A stretch of DNA of 64,000 bases from Azospirillum brasilense (lineage in GTDB: Bacteria > Pseudomonadota > Alphaproteobacteria > Azospirillales > Azospirillaceae), in contig NZ_QOKV01000011.1 in NCBI RefSeq assembly GCF_008365405.1, positions 62,001 to 126,000 of the forward strand. The letters are read 5' to 3'. Both the position numbers and the translations under genes were made by a program. The notes below the pieces were generated by a model. The model was not told the DNA's origin, ran no database searches, and saw only the letters and a list, made by a program, of their open reading frames with translations. How positions within the stretch are numbered: position 1 is the stretch's first letter; every line of letters starts with the position of its first letter. This document shows, in pieces, positions 27,172 through 35,694 of the stretch.

Positions 27172-28672
27172 TTCCGGCATCAGTGCGAGCCGCATGAATG
27201 CCAGCGAGTCTGCCGGACGTGAAGGCCCAGGCCAGATGATGGCCGTGCCCTTCCAGCAGCAGACCGCCCTGCCCGACCGACCCGACGGCGTAGAGGCCCG
27301 GAATCGCCTGCCCATCACCGCGCGTCACCTGATGGTTGCGGTTCACCGTCAGGCCGCCGTCCGTCAGGATGATCCAGCTTTTGACCGGTCCCAGCGCATG
27401 GAACGGCCCCTTGCCGATGGGAGGCCGACCGCCGGGAGCGGCATTGTGCGCGCTGATCGCCTTGCCGAATGCCGCGGCAGGCACCCCCATGGAGGCCGCC
27501 AACTCCTCGATCGACCGGCCGCGATGGTAGAGGTCCGGCCGCGTCCGCTTGTAGTCCTGGAGGTAGGCGTAGGCGACGCCGGGGGCGGTCGAGATGAAGT
27601 GCGGCCATTTGCCGAACCTGCGCGCCACCTCGTCGTCGAAGACGATGTAGCCCACCTTGTCGGGCTGTTCGGCCAGGGCGTAGTTCGGGCGGTCCAGTTC
27701 GTCGGCGAAGCGCTCGCCGCGTTTGTTGACCAGGATCGCCCCCTCGCGGAACAGCGAGGGCTCCGGACTGAGATAGGTGGTCACGAAGGACAGGATGAAG
27801 GGGCGCAGGCTCCAGGTCGGCAGCCTTTCCAGGGCCAGGCGCATGGCGCCGGTCAGCAGCCGGTGCGGCGGCAGCCGCAGGAGGGCGCTGGGGTTGGCCG
27901 GCGGCATGAAGCGCAGGTTCGGGCCGTAGACGACCTCCCCGAATTTCACTTCGGCGCCGAGTTCCTCGCCGAACCGGTGTCCGTCGCCGACGTTCGTCGT
28001 GTTCACGCCGTCCACCTCGGCGACCGCCGGGTTGAAGCGCCGCTTCCAGTCCGGGCTGGACGAGTAGTCGCCGGTCGCCAGGACGACCGCGCGGCGGGCG
28101 CGCAATTCGTGCGGCCGCCCGTCGATCCGGGCCGCCACGCCGACCACGCGGCCATCCTCCACCAGCAGCCGCTCCACCGTCGCGTTGACCCGCGCGTCGA
28201 CGCCGACGCGGCGCGCCTCGCGCGCCACGAAATAGATGTAGGCCCGCGAGTTGGGCAGCACATTGTGCATGCGCGGCTGCCGGTGCGGCGGCTCCGGCAT
28301 CGGACCGTAGAAGGTCACTCCCAGCGACATCAGCCAGTCCACGCTGGCCGGAACATTCTCCACCAGGATGCGCCGCAGTTCCTCATTGTCGGCCGCCGCC
28401 GCCCGGTCGCCGGCGAACTTGGCGGCGAATTTCCCCATATCCTCGAAATGGGCCTGCGGATCGTCGACGATGCCCGCCTGGCGCTGATGGGGGGTGCCGG
28501 TGGCGGTGATCGACCCGATCGACAGGCCGGTGCTGCCGCGCAGCTCCGTGTGCTTCTCCAGCAGAATGACCCGCGCGCCTTCCCGGCGGGCGAAAATGGC
28601 GGCGGTCAGGCCGGAGCCGCCGCCGCCCACCACCACGATGTCCGTCTCTTCGCGAACGACATCCGCGTTCAT
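27155..28672 (-). CDS. FAD-binding-2 flavoprotein (fumarate reductase/ketosteroid dehydrogenase-like)
   Basis: It encodes 505 residues. The FAD site is DIVVVGGGGSGLTAAIFARREGARVILLEK at residues 10-40; a second FAD contact is the C-terminal GLYAVGSVGQGGLLLEGHGHHLAWAFTSGRLAG. The family oxidises or reduces C-C bonds next to a carbonyl or carboxyl group. It is the last gene of a minus-strand set (small membrane protein, flavoprotein, OYE, this gene). There is no heme or signal peptide, so it is probably cytosolic. The natural substrate cannot be read. Confidence 0.85.
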   Translation of the reverse strand: MNADVVREETDIVVVGGGGSGLTAAIFARREGARVILLEKHTELRGSTGLSIGSITATGTPHQRQAGIVDDPQAHFEDMGKFAAKFAGDRAAAADNEELRRILVENVPASVDWLMSLGVTFYGPMPEPPHRQPRMHNVLPNSRAYIYFVAREARRVGVDARVNATVERLLVEDGRVVGVAARIDGRPHELRARRAVVLATGDYSSSPDWKRRFNPAVAEVDGVNTTNVGDGHRFGEELGAEVKFGEVVYGPNLRFMPPANPSALLRLPPHRLLTGAMRLALERLPTWSLRPFILSFVTTYLSPEPSLFREGAILVNKRGERFADELDRPNYALAEQPDKVGYIVFDDEVARRFGKWPHFISTAPGVAYAYLQDYKRTRPDLYHRGRSIEELAASMGVPAAAFGKAISAHNAAPGGRPPIGKGPFHALGPVKSWIILTDGGLTVNRNHQVTRGDGQAIPGLYAVGSVGQGGLLLEGHGHHLAWAFTSGRLAGIHAARTDAGITTRR

Positions 28673-28762
28673 TTCGATCCCTTTTCCAATGGGCAGGCTT
28701 CCGGCGCCGCGCCACGAGGAGCGCGCCGGTCCGCCGCCTGTCGTTGTCTGATACTGGCGTCG

Positions 28763-29929
28763 TCAGTTCCGCTTGCGGTCGAGCGTCCGCGCCCGGCGGG
28801 CCAGCCACCAGCCGGACTGTTCCGGCCAGCCGTCGAAGCTCCCGTCGCACAGCTGCTGCCGGGCGTGCAGCGGCCAGTTGGGATCGGCCAGCGCCTCCCG
28901 CCCGATGGCGACGAGGTCGGCCTCCCCATCGCGCAGGATCGCTTCCGCCTGCCGGCCGTCGAGGATCAGGCCGACCGCCATGGTCGCGATCCCGGCCTCC
29001 CGCCGAATCCGCCCGGCGAACGGCACCTGGAAACCGGGATGGCGCGGCACTGCCGCCGCGGTGGCCGAGACTCCCGTCATGCCGCCGGAGGAACAGTCGA
29101 TCACGTCGATCCCGACGTCCCGCAGGTCGCGGCTGAAGGCCACGCTGTCCTCGATGGTCCAGCCGCCCTCGATCCAGTCGGTCGCCGAGATGCGGACGAA
29201 CATCGGTCGGTCGGCCGGCCAGACCGCCCGCACCGCCATCGCCACCTCCAGCGGGAAGCGGCAGCGCCCTGCCGGATCGCCGCCATAGCCGTCGGTCCGC
29301 CGGTTGCTGAGCGGCGAGAGGAATTGATGCAGCAGGTAGCCGTGGGCGCAATGCAGCTCCACCGCCTCGAACCCCGCCTCCAGCGCCCGCGCCGCCGCGG
29401 TTCGCCAAGCCTCGACGAGGGCGGCGAGACCGGCGCGGTCCAGCTCCGCCGGCACCTGCCAGCCGTCGGCGACGGGCAGCGGACTTGGACCGATCACCGG
29501 CCAGGGCGGTTCCCCGCGTGCCGCGTCGGCGGCGGCGAGCGGGCCATGCCCCTGCCAGGGCCGCTGGGTGGCCGCCTTGCGCCCGGCATGGCCGAGCTGG
29601 ATGCCGGGAACCGCGCCGAGCGCCTTCAGCGTTCCGGCGATGTCGCGCAGACCGGGGATCTGCCGGTCGTCCCACAGGCCGAGATCGCCGGGCGTGATCC
29701 GCCCCTGCTCGGTCACCGCCGTCGCCTCGACCATCACCATGCCGGCGCCGCCCATGGCGAAGCGGCCGAGATGCACCCGGTGCCAGTCGCCGGCCTCGCC
29801 GTCCACCGCCGAATACTGGCACATCGGCGAGATGACGATGGGATTGCGCAGCGTCGTCCCGCGCAGGGCGACCGGCCTGCACAGCAGCGGCGGTGCGGCC
29901 GGGGATTCGCCGGTGGACGGGCTCTCCAT
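28763..29929 (-). CDS. NADH:flavin oxidoreductase, Old Yellow Enzyme family (YqjM-like)
   Basis: It encodes 388 residues. The FMN barrel motifs are present: LRNPIVISPMCQYSAVDG, GLGLWDD..., GIQLGHAGRKA (active-site His region), ELHCAHGYLLHQFLSPLSNRRTDGYGGD and VAIGREALADPNWP. The Cys of SPMCQYS and the overall form are those of the YqjM class. ATG 29929 is chosen; the frame runs on upstream without homology. OYEs reduce activated C=C bonds in enones or, in reverse, desaturate. It lies between two flavoprotein genes of the same direction, nine bases after the first. Confidence 0.9.
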   Translation of the reverse strand: MESPSTGESPAAPPLLCRPVALRGTTLRNPIVISPMCQYSAVDGEAGDWHRVHLGRFAMGGAGMVMVEATAVTEQGRITPGDLGLWDDRQIPGLRDIAGTLKALGAVPGIQLGHAGRKAATQRPWQGHGPLAAADAARGEPPWPVIGPSPLPVADGWQVPAELDRAGLAALVEAWRTAAARALEAGFEAVELHCAHGYLLHQFLSPLSNRRTDGYGGDPAGRCRFPLEVAMAVRAVWPADRPMFVRISATDWIEGGWTIEDSVAFSRDLRDVGIDVIDCSSGGMTGVSATAAAVPRHPGFQVPFAGRIRREAGIATMAVGLILDGRQAEAILRDGEADLVAIGREALADPNWPLHARQQLCDGSFDGWPEQSGWWLARRARTLDRKRN

Positions 29930-29937
29930 CTCCGGCC

Positions 29938-31383
29938 TCACCGCCCCACCCCGCTCCCGCCATGCCCGTCGCGCCCAAGCTCGGCGTGCCCAAGCTCGGC
30001 GGCGGCGGCCTCGGCCGCGCGCAGCCCGGTAACCGATGATTTGGTCAGGCCGCCGACATAGCCGATGGCGTCGCCGCCCTCCAGCCCGCCGGTCGTCGCT
30101 CCGGCGGCGAACAGGCCGCCGATCGGCGTGCCGTCCTCGCGCCTGACCCGGCTGTGGTCGTCGATGGCGATGCCGCCCATGGTGTAGGTCATGCCGGCAA
30201 CCAGGCGGATCGCCAGGAACGGCGCCTTGCGGATCGGGAAGGGACGCGCGCGGCCGGTGCTGCGCGGCGGCGTCAGGCCGGCGGTGTCGCCGCCATCCAC
30301 CGCGGCGTTGTGGGCGGCGACCGTCGCCACCAGCCGGTCGGCGGGAATCCCGAGATTTTCCGCCAGCCCCTCCAGCGTGTCGGCCTCGATGATGGTTCCG
30401 CCAACGCGGGACAGGTGCGGGTTGGCCGGGATGATCGATTCGGTCCCCGGCCCGTCCCAGATCGGGCGGTCGAAAATCACCGTCGCCCCCAGGGGGTCGT
30501 CGAGCTTGGCGATCCGGTTGGTGACATAGACGCCGCCGCGGCCTTCGTCGACGAACCGGGCGCCGGTCCTGTCCACCACCAGCCCGGCCATGACGAGTTC
30601 GTCGAGCCACGGATAGGGCCACAGCTTATCGTTGGTCAACGCGTCTTGGCACAGGATGTGGCCGTAGACATAGGGCGTGCCGCGCAGCGCCGCCCCGGCG
30701 GCGGCGGCCATCCGCAACCCGTCGCCGCCGCCGGTGCCGGCGCCGCGCTGGCGGACCGCCTCGGGAGCCGGCGAGACATGGGCGCGCACGAGGTCCGGGT
30801 CGCCCTGGAATCCGCCGTCGGCGATGACCACCGCCCGGGCCTCAACCGTCAGCGTCTCGCCGTTCCGTTCGGCCCGCAGCCCGACGCAGCGGCCTCCCTC
30901 CATCATCAGTTCGCGGGCGCGCACCCCGCGGTGAATGCTGCCGCCGCGCTTCTCCAACGCGCCGCCCAACGTGCGAAGCAGCGTGTCGCCGCCCCTCCCC
31001 TCCCAGTTCAATCCCGGCTGCGGCAGGGCCGGCGGGGCCAGCACGGTGTCCTGCCAGTCGCGCGGGCCCGCCTTCATGAAGCGTATCCCCTGCCGGCGCA
31101 GCCAGTCGACGGCGCGCGGCGCCTCGGTCGCCAGCATCGTCACCAGGGCTTCGTCGACGAAGCCGTCCGTTTCGCCGCGGATGGTGTCCTTCACCTCCTC
31201 CACCGGACGGTTCAGGCTGCGCATGCCGATGTGGAAGGCGCCGCCCGTGTAGCGGGAGTTGCAAAGGTAGCGGTCGTCGCTGCCCTTTTCGAGGACGACG
31301 ACGCCCAGTCCGAGTTCGGCGGCGCGGTTCGCGGTGACCAGCCCGGCGATGCCGGCGCCGATGACGACCAGATCGGTTTTCAT
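29938..31383 (-). CDS. FAD-binding-2 flavoprotein (fumarate reductase-like, tricarballylate dehydrogenase-like)
   Basis: It encodes 481 residues. The N-terminus is a strong FAD site (DLVVIGAGIAGLVTANRAAELGLGVVVLEKG) and the C-terminus has GGLFAAGATTGGLEGGDAIGYVGGLTKSSVTGLRAAEAA. MGGIAIDDHSRV matches the substrate/FAD interface of this family. The tail AELGHAELGRDG comes from a 15 bp near-duplication. The gene follows a 75-residue membrane protein gene and precedes the OYE gene. It probably dehydrogenates a carbonyl-activated ring or chain; electrons might pass to the quinone pool, perhaps with help of the small membrane protein (inference). Confidence 0.85.
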   Translation of the reverse strand: MKTDLVVIGAGIAGLVTANRAAELGLGVVVLEKGSDDRYLCNSRYTGGAFHIGMRSLNRPVEEVKDTIRGETDGFVDEALVTMLATEAPRAVDWLRRQGIRFMKAGPRDWQDTVLAPPALPQPGLNWEGRGGDTLLRTLGGALEKRGGSIHRGVRARELMMEGGRCVGLRAERNGETLTVEARAVVIADGGFQGDPDLVRAHVSPAPEAVRQRGAGTGGGDGLRMAAAAGAALRGTPYVYGHILCQDALTNDKLWPYPWLDELVMAGLVVDRTGARFVDEGRGGVYVTNRIAKLDDPLGATVIFDRPIWDGPGTESIIPANPHLSRVGGTIIEADTLEGLAENLGIPADRLVATVAAHNAAVDGGDTAGLTPPRSTGRARPFPIRKAPFLAIRLVAGMTYTMGGIAIDDHSRVRREDGTPIGGLFAAGATTGGLEGGDAIGYVGGLTKSSVTGLRAAEAAAAELGHAELGRDGHGGSGVGR

Positions 31384-31458
31384 GCGGTCTCTTCCCTCCC
31401 GGAATGTGCTTCGCGGGCGTTTTGCCCGTCGGTTGCGTGTGAGCTTGCCGCCCGGCGC

Positions 31459-31689
31459 CTATTTCGGCAGCAGCATGTCGGAGATGATGGCGACCAACTC
31501 CGCGAACGCCTTCATCACCAGGAAAAGCAGCGGAGCGCTCAGCGCCAGGACCAGCGCGGCGCCACCGCCCCAGCCGGACAGCAGCGCCACCACCGCCACG
31601 AAGAGCGGGGCCAGCCCAGCGACGACGGCCAGCCAAAAACCGTATTGGACGACGAAGCGAACCGCCGGATAGTTCTGTTCTGGCGACAT
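31459..31689 (-). CDS. 75-residue membrane protein upstream of the flavoprotein genes
   Basis: MSPEQNYPAVRFVVQYGFWLA starts a protein with two strong membrane segments (about residues 15-38 and 41-60) and a short amphipathic end AELVAIISDMLLPK. ATG 31689 is the only sensible start; the upstream codons read through promoter sequence. It is the first gene after the shared 52 bp control element at 31779-31830, so it heads the minus-strand catabolic operon. I do not know the family. An anchor or electron-transfer partner for the flavoprotein encoded next is a guess. Confidence 0.7.
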   Translation of the reverse strand: MSPEQNYPAVRFVVQYGFWLAVVAGLAPLFVAVVALLSGWGGGAALVLALSAPLLFLVMKAFAELVAIISDMLLPK

Positions 31690-31778
31690 GGTCCCTGATC
31701 CCAAGTTTGTGGGGGTGGTGCGGAGGCGCTGCTGTCCGGCTGGGCCGATGGAGCGGCAGGAAACGCCGCATAGCTGAT

Positions 31779-31830
31779 TATTGACAGCACGCAATCGTGA
31801 TGTACACTGATTATACGCATACTGTCAATA
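31779..31830 (-). promoter_or_regulatory. 52 bp island control element A (minus orientation)
   Basis: TATTGACAG (31779-31787) and CTGTCAATA (31822-31830) form 9 bp inverted ends around 34 bp. Read on the minus strand it matches element B (34858-34909) at 40 of 52 positions, including the centre. TTGACA with TACATC 18 bp later could be the promoter core. It lies between the divergent small membrane protein and binding-protein genes. A further short pair, CGCATA/TATGCG, overlaps the right end. Confidence 0.75.
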
Positions 31831-31964
31831 TGCGGCGGTCGTCGAGTGGTGTGCGATCAGGCGGCGTGCGTTCCTGATCCGACCCGGTTCGACCGGGCCG
31901 GCGGAACCGTCCGGCCCCACGCCCGCCGCCATCCAAAAAACAGACAATCCGTGGGAGGGACATC

Positions 31965-33188
31965 ATGAACACGCGCGCTCCGGCACTGGCGCTGGGCCTG
32001 GCCCTGACCCTGGGTCCACCGGCCAGCGGAACCGCATCGGCCGCCTACACCGGCAATGTCGTCCGCATCGGCGTCCTCAACGACCAGTCCGGCCTCTATG
32101 CCGACATCATGGGCCAGGGATCGGTGACGGCCGCCCGCATGGCGGTCGAGGATTTCGGCGGCCGCATCGGCGACACGCCGGTCGAGGTGGTCGCCGCCGA
32201 CAACCAGAACAAGCCCGACATCGGCGCCGCCATCGCGCGGCAATGGTACGACGTCCAGGGCGTCGACATGGTCGCGGAGATCGCCAATTCCTCGGTCGCG
32301 CTGGCGGTGGTCGAGATCGCCCGCGACAAGAACAAGGTCGCCATCGTGTCCGGCTCCAACACCAACCGGCTGACCGGCGATTCCTGCTCGCCCAACCATG
32401 TGCATTGGGCGTTCGACAACTACGCCCTGGCCAACGCCACGGCGCGGGCGGTCGTCAAGCAGGGCGGAACCTCCTGGTTCTTCATCACCTCCGACTACGC
32501 CTTCGGCCACGACATGGAGAAGCAGGCCGGCGACATCGTGAAGCAGTCCGGCGGCACGGTGGTCGGTTCGGTGCGGGCACCGCTGAATTCGGCCGACTTC
32601 GCCTCCTACCTGCTGCAGGCGCAGGCATCGGGAGCGAAGGTGATCGGGCTGGCCAACGCCACCGCCGACTTCACCAGCACGGTGAAACAGGGCAGGGAGT
32701 TCGGCATCCTCGACGGCGGCCAGAGATTCGCCGGCCTGACCGTGTATCTGACCGACATCGATGCGCTCGGGCTGGATGCGGCGCAGGGGACCCTGCTCAG
32801 CGTTCCGTTCTACTGGGACTTGAACGACAGGACCCGCGCCTTCTCCAAGCGCTTCTTCGAACGCCACGGCAAGATGCCGACCGCCTACCAGGCCTCGGTC
32901 TATTCGCAGGTGACGCATTACCTGAAGGCGGTCCAGTCGCTGGGCAGCGATGCCGACGGCCGTGCGGTCGTCGCCCGGATGAAGGAGCTGCCGACCGACG
33001 ACGATGCCTACGGCCAGGGCTCGGTCCGCATCGACGGGCGCAAGCTGCACCCGATGTATCTGTTCCAGGTCAAGGCCCCACAGCAATCGAAGGAGCGCTG
33101 GGACTATTACACGCTGGTCTCGACCATTCCGACGGAAGAGGCCTGGAAGGCGCCCGACCCGGCCTGCAGCCTCGTCGCCAAGCAATGA
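31965..33188 (+). CDS. branched-chain-type (HAAT) ABC substrate-binding protein 1
   Basis: It encodes 407 residues with a signal peptide (ALALGLALTLGPPASGTASA) and the LivK/type-I periplasmic binding fold: VVRIGVLNDQSGLYADIMGQGSVTAARMAVEDFG, VEVVAADNQNKPDIGAAIARQW, and TSWFFITSDYAFGHDMEKQ. Such proteins in catabolic clusters often bind aromatic or carboxylic acids rather than amino acids. No permease genes are adjacent; the nearest set is at 39659-42958, which has its own binding protein. Sharing that permease is likely. Confidence 0.9.
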   Translation: MNTRAPALALGLALTLGPPASGTASAAYTGNVVRIGVLNDQSGLYADIMGQGSVTAARMAVEDFGGRIGDTPVEVVAADNQNKPDIGAAIARQWYDVQGVDMVAEIANSSVALAVVEIARDKNKVAIVSGSNTNRLTGDSCSPNHVHWAFDNYALANATARAVVKQGGTSWFFITSDYAFGHDMEKQAGDIVKQSGGTVVGSVRAPLNSADFASYLLQAQASGAKVIGLANATADFTSTVKQGREFGILDGGQRFAGLTVYLTDIDALGLDAAQGTLLSVPFYWDLNDRTRAFSKRFFERHGKMPTAYQASVYSQVTHYLKAVQSLGSDADGRAVVARMKELPTDDDAYGQGSVRIDGRKLHPMYLFQVKAPQQSKERWDYYTLVSTIPTEEAWKAPDPACSLVAKQ

Positions 33189-33244
33189 CGCCGGGACCGG
33201 CCGGCCATCCCCGACATCGGCACAGCATCGACAGGGAGTTTCCA

Positions 33245-33604
33245 GTGGTCGTCGAAGAACGCACGTATGTCCTGCACACCAGCGTCAGCCTCGCCGAGTA
33301 TCTGCGCATCTACGAGACGGAGGGGTTGCCGGCGCAGAAGCCGATCCTGGGCGGATTCCTCGGTTATTTCGTGACCGAGTTCGGCACCCAGAACCAGCTC
33401 GTCCATCTCTGGGCATATGCCGACCTGGAGGACCGGCGGGCAAGGCGGGCGCGGCTGGCCGGAAACGCGCAATGGCAGGGCTGTCTGGCCAAGATCCGGC
33501 CGATGATCATGACCATGGAGAACCGGATCCTGTATCCGACTTCCTTCTCGCCCATCCGTGAACTGCCGGTCACGACCGGGCAGGCGGACACCGCGTTGGC
33601 CTGA
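33245..33604 (+). CDS. NIPSNAP-family protein
   Basis: It encodes 119 residues from GTG 33245, chosen because AGGGAG lies seven bases upstream and the domain starts there (VEERTYVLHTSVSLAEYLRIYETEGLP). NIPSNAP domains are small dimeric alpha-beta barrels; LGGFLGYFVTEFGTQNQLVHLWAYADLEDRRARRARL is typical. Many occur beside catabolic genes with unknown roles. It shares a transcript with binding protein 1. Confidence 0.8.
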   Translation: MVVEERTYVLHTSVSLAEYLRIYETEGLPAQKPILGGFLGYFVTEFGTQNQLVHLWAYADLEDRRARRARLAGNAQWQGCLAKIRPMIMTMENRILYPTSFSPIRELPVTTGQADTALA

Positions 33605-33611
33605 TCCGGGG

Positions 33612-33639
33612 AACGGCCGATGGGAAACGGCCGATGGGA
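33612..33639 (+). repeat. 14 bp perfect tandem duplication after the NIPSNAP gene
   Basis: AACGGCCGATGGGA is present twice in a row in the 87 bp gap between convergent genes. It may also have regulatory or structural effect, but none is evident. Confidence 0.85.
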
Positions 33640-33691
33640 AACGGAAGGGCTGCACGGCGACGCGCAGCCCCATCCCCGTCAGGCGGCCCCA

Positions 33692-34747
33692 TCAGGCATC
33701 CAGCAGCCGGACCGGCTGGCCGGTCGCCGCGGCCTCCTTCACCGCCAGGGTCGCGCGCAGGGTCTCGGTGGCGTCGGCGCCGCTGGCCAACGGCGCCTCC
33801 TCGCCGTGGATCACCCGGGCGAAATGGGCCAGTTGCAGAGCATAGGGGTTGCCGGGCTTGAGCGGCAGCGCCGTCCGGGTGAAGGGATCGAGCCAGCCGC
33901 GCCCGCCCTCGTAACGCCAGAGTTCGAGGGTCGGCACCGTCAACGAGCCGTGGGTGCCCGAGAAGAAATGGGTGGGGACATGCTGGCGGGCGAATTGCGG
34001 GCTTTCGCCGGTGGTCATGTCCCAGCTCCAGGGGGTCGCGGCAGCGTCGGACAGGCTGACGGTCGCCAGTGCCCCGTTGCGCAGCCGCAGCAGCACCGCG
34101 GCGGTGTCCTCCACCGCGAAGCCGCGGCTCCGGTTGGAGCTTGAGGCCTGCAGGCTCTCGATGTCGCCGCACAGGAAGCGCAGGGTGTCGATCTCGTGGA
34201 TCAGGTTGATCAGGATCGGACCGCCGCCCTCCTCCCGCCGCCAGGCGGCGTCGAAATAGCCGTCGGGCTTGAGGAAGGTGTAGAGGATCGTCGCCGTCAC
34301 CAGCGCGCCGAGATCGCCGCGCCCGATCACCTCGCGCGCCATCCGCAGAATCGGGTTGTGGCGACGGTGATGGCCGACCAGCAGCGGCACGCCGGCACGC
34401 TCGGCGGCATCCGTCAGCCGCCGTGCCGCCTCCACCGTGTCGGCGATCGGCTTTTCCACCAGCACCGGAATGCCGCGCTCGATGCAGGCGATGCCGATCG
34501 GCGTATGGGTGGCGTTGGGGGTGGCGACGATGACGCCGTCCGGCAATTCACCGGACTCCAGCAGCGCCCCGATGTCGGCATGGTGCGGCACCCCGTGCCG
34601 CTCGGCGAGCGCGCGAGCCCCCTCGCCCGGATCGACGATGGCGGCCAGCCGGCATGGATGCGCGTCCTGCCGGGGGTCGGACATGGCTTCGATGTGAGTC
34701 TTGCCGATGACGCCGGCACCGGCGACGGCGATGCGAAGGGGGGACAT
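33692..34747 (-). CDS. Gfo/Idh/MocA-family NAD(P)-dependent dehydrogenase
   Basis: It encodes 351 residues. The Rossmann site is RIAVAGAGVIGKTHIEAM; VIVATPNATHTPIGIACIERGIPVLVEKPIADTVEAARRL holds the EKP catalytic lysine, and GGGPILINLIHEIDTLRFLCGD the conserved HxxD motif. Members oxidise hydroxyl groups of sugars, inositols and cyclohexane polyols, or reduce the ketones. It is transcribed away from marR across control element B. In this context it fits oxidation of a ring hydroxyl group, which is inference. Confidence 0.88.
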   Translation of the reverse strand: MSPLRIAVAGAGVIGKTHIEAMSDPRQDAHPCRLAAIVDPGEGARALAERHGVPHHADIGALLESGELPDGVIVATPNATHTPIGIACIERGIPVLVEKPIADTVEAARRLTDAAERAGVPLLVGHHRRHNPILRMAREVIGRGDLGALVTATILYTFLKPDGYFDAAWRREEGGGPILINLIHEIDTLRFLCGDIESLQASSSNRSRGFAVEDTAAVLLRLRNGALATVSLSDAAATPWSWDMTTGESPQFARQHVPTHFFSGTHGSLTVPTLELWRYEGGRGWLDPFTRTALPLKPGNPYALQLAHFARVIHGEEAPLASGADATETLRATLAVKEAAATGQPVRLLDA

Positions 34748-34857
34748 GCGAGGATCCTCGATTGGGAGCCCGATGGCGGGCGGAACGGCGATGCTCCGGC
34801 CCGGCGCCGCACCGGCCCCATTGGTCCAGCCGGGACGCCTGCAGCGGGCATCGCGAA

Positions 34858-34909
34858 TATTGACAGCATACGTAATGTCAGCTTACATACTGATTGCATC
34901 CTGTCAATA
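34858..34909 (+). promoter_or_regulatory. 52 bp island control element B (plus orientation)
   Basis: TATTGACAG and CTGTCAATA enclose 34 bp; the outer match extends to ATAT and partly to the flanking CGCG. It is 40/52 identical to element A read in reverse. Inside, units at a 15 bp period are visible: TTGACAGCATACGTA, ATGTCAGCTTACATA, CTGATTGCATCCTGT. TTGACA with TACATA 18 bp downstream could be the marR promoter. Confidence 0.75.
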
Positions 34910-34951
34910 TCGCGGGTGGGACGGACGGTTTTGCACCCGAAGAATGGGGCG

Positions 34952-34981
34952 CCCGCCGACCACTGGCCCGCCGACCACTGG
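34952..34981. repeat. 15 bp perfect tandem duplication in the marR leader
   Basis: CCCGCCGACCACTGG occurs twice with no spacer, downstream of element B and upstream of the MarR gene. Confidence 0.85.
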
Positions 34982-35093
34982 AGAGTGTGGACGGGATGGC
35001 GAAAGAACACGGCACAGGTCGTGCGGGTTGTGCTGCCAGCGGCCTCCGTATGGGAGTATCACCGCAACATGAACAGGATCGACAGGTGCGCGC

Positions 35094-35654
35094 ATGGCCA
35101 TGGATGAACTTTACGCCAAGCCCGGACATCTTCTCCGGCGGGCACAGCAGATTTCGACAGCCCTCTTCACCGAAGAGTGCACGGTCCACGATCTGACCTC
35201 GGTGCAATATGCGGCCCTGGTCGCCATCGACGAGAATCCGGGGGTGGACGCCACCCGGCTGTCGGGGCTGATCGCCTTCGACCGCTCGACGCTGGGCGGC
35301 GTCATCGAGCGGCTGGAGGCCAAGGACCTCGTCTATCGCCGACCGAGCGAGGAGGACAAGCGGATCAAGCTTCTGTACCTGTCGCCGGCCGGCCGGGACA
35401 TGCTGGTCACCGTCACCGCAGCGGTCGAGCGGGTTCAGGAGCGCATCCTGGAACCCCTGCGGCCGGCCGACCGCAAGACGTTCATCCAGCTCCTGACGCA
35501 GCTGGTCAACCTGCACAACGACACCATGCCATCGTCGCTGCGGCTGGTCGTCGACCGCGAGACGGCCGAGGACACCGGCGCACCGCCCGCCGTCACCGAT
35601 GGACACACGAAACGCGGCAAGGCCGCAGCCGGTCGAAAGGTCAAGCGACGATAA
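35094..35654 (+). CDS. MarR-family transcriptional regulator
   Basis: It encodes 186 residues with the winged-helix core: LTSVQYAALVAIDENPGVDATRLSGLIAFDRSTLGGVIERLEAKDLVYRRPSEEDKRIKLLYLSPAGRDM. The C-terminal 35 residues are a basic tail (GHTKRGKAAAGRKVKRR), longer than in most MarR proteins. It is the only intact regulator inside the catabolic island and lies next to element B, so it is the best candidate to bind elements A, B and C. MarR proteins of aromatic degradation clusters usually release DNA on binding the substrate or its CoA ester. Confidence 0.9.
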   Translation: MAMDELYAKPGHLLRRAQQISTALFTEECTVHDLTSVQYAALVAIDENPGVDATRLSGLIAFDRSTLGGVIERLEAKDLVYRRPSEEDKRIKLLYLSPAGRDMLVTVTAAVERVQERILEPLRPADRKTFIQLLTQLVNLHNDTMPSSLRLVVDRETAEDTGAPPAVTDGHTKRGKAAAGRKVKRR

Positions 35655-35694
35655 GAGCCTTCGACCGCGCGGGAGGAAACGGAGAACACAAGGA

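Larger units (their letters stand above)
34748..35093. other. divergent regulatory region between MocA-like and MarR genes
   Basis: A 346 bp gap without a gene. It contains control element B at 34858-34909 and a perfect 15 bp tandem duplication CCCGCCGACCACTGG at 34952-34981. Both neighbouring genes are read outward from it. Confidence 0.7.

Noticed and set aside
31784..31830. Element A as a transposon inverted repeat pair
   Set aside because: The 34 bp centre is conserved with element B as well, there is no target duplication or coding cargo, and the site lies in a promoter region; a control element explains it better.
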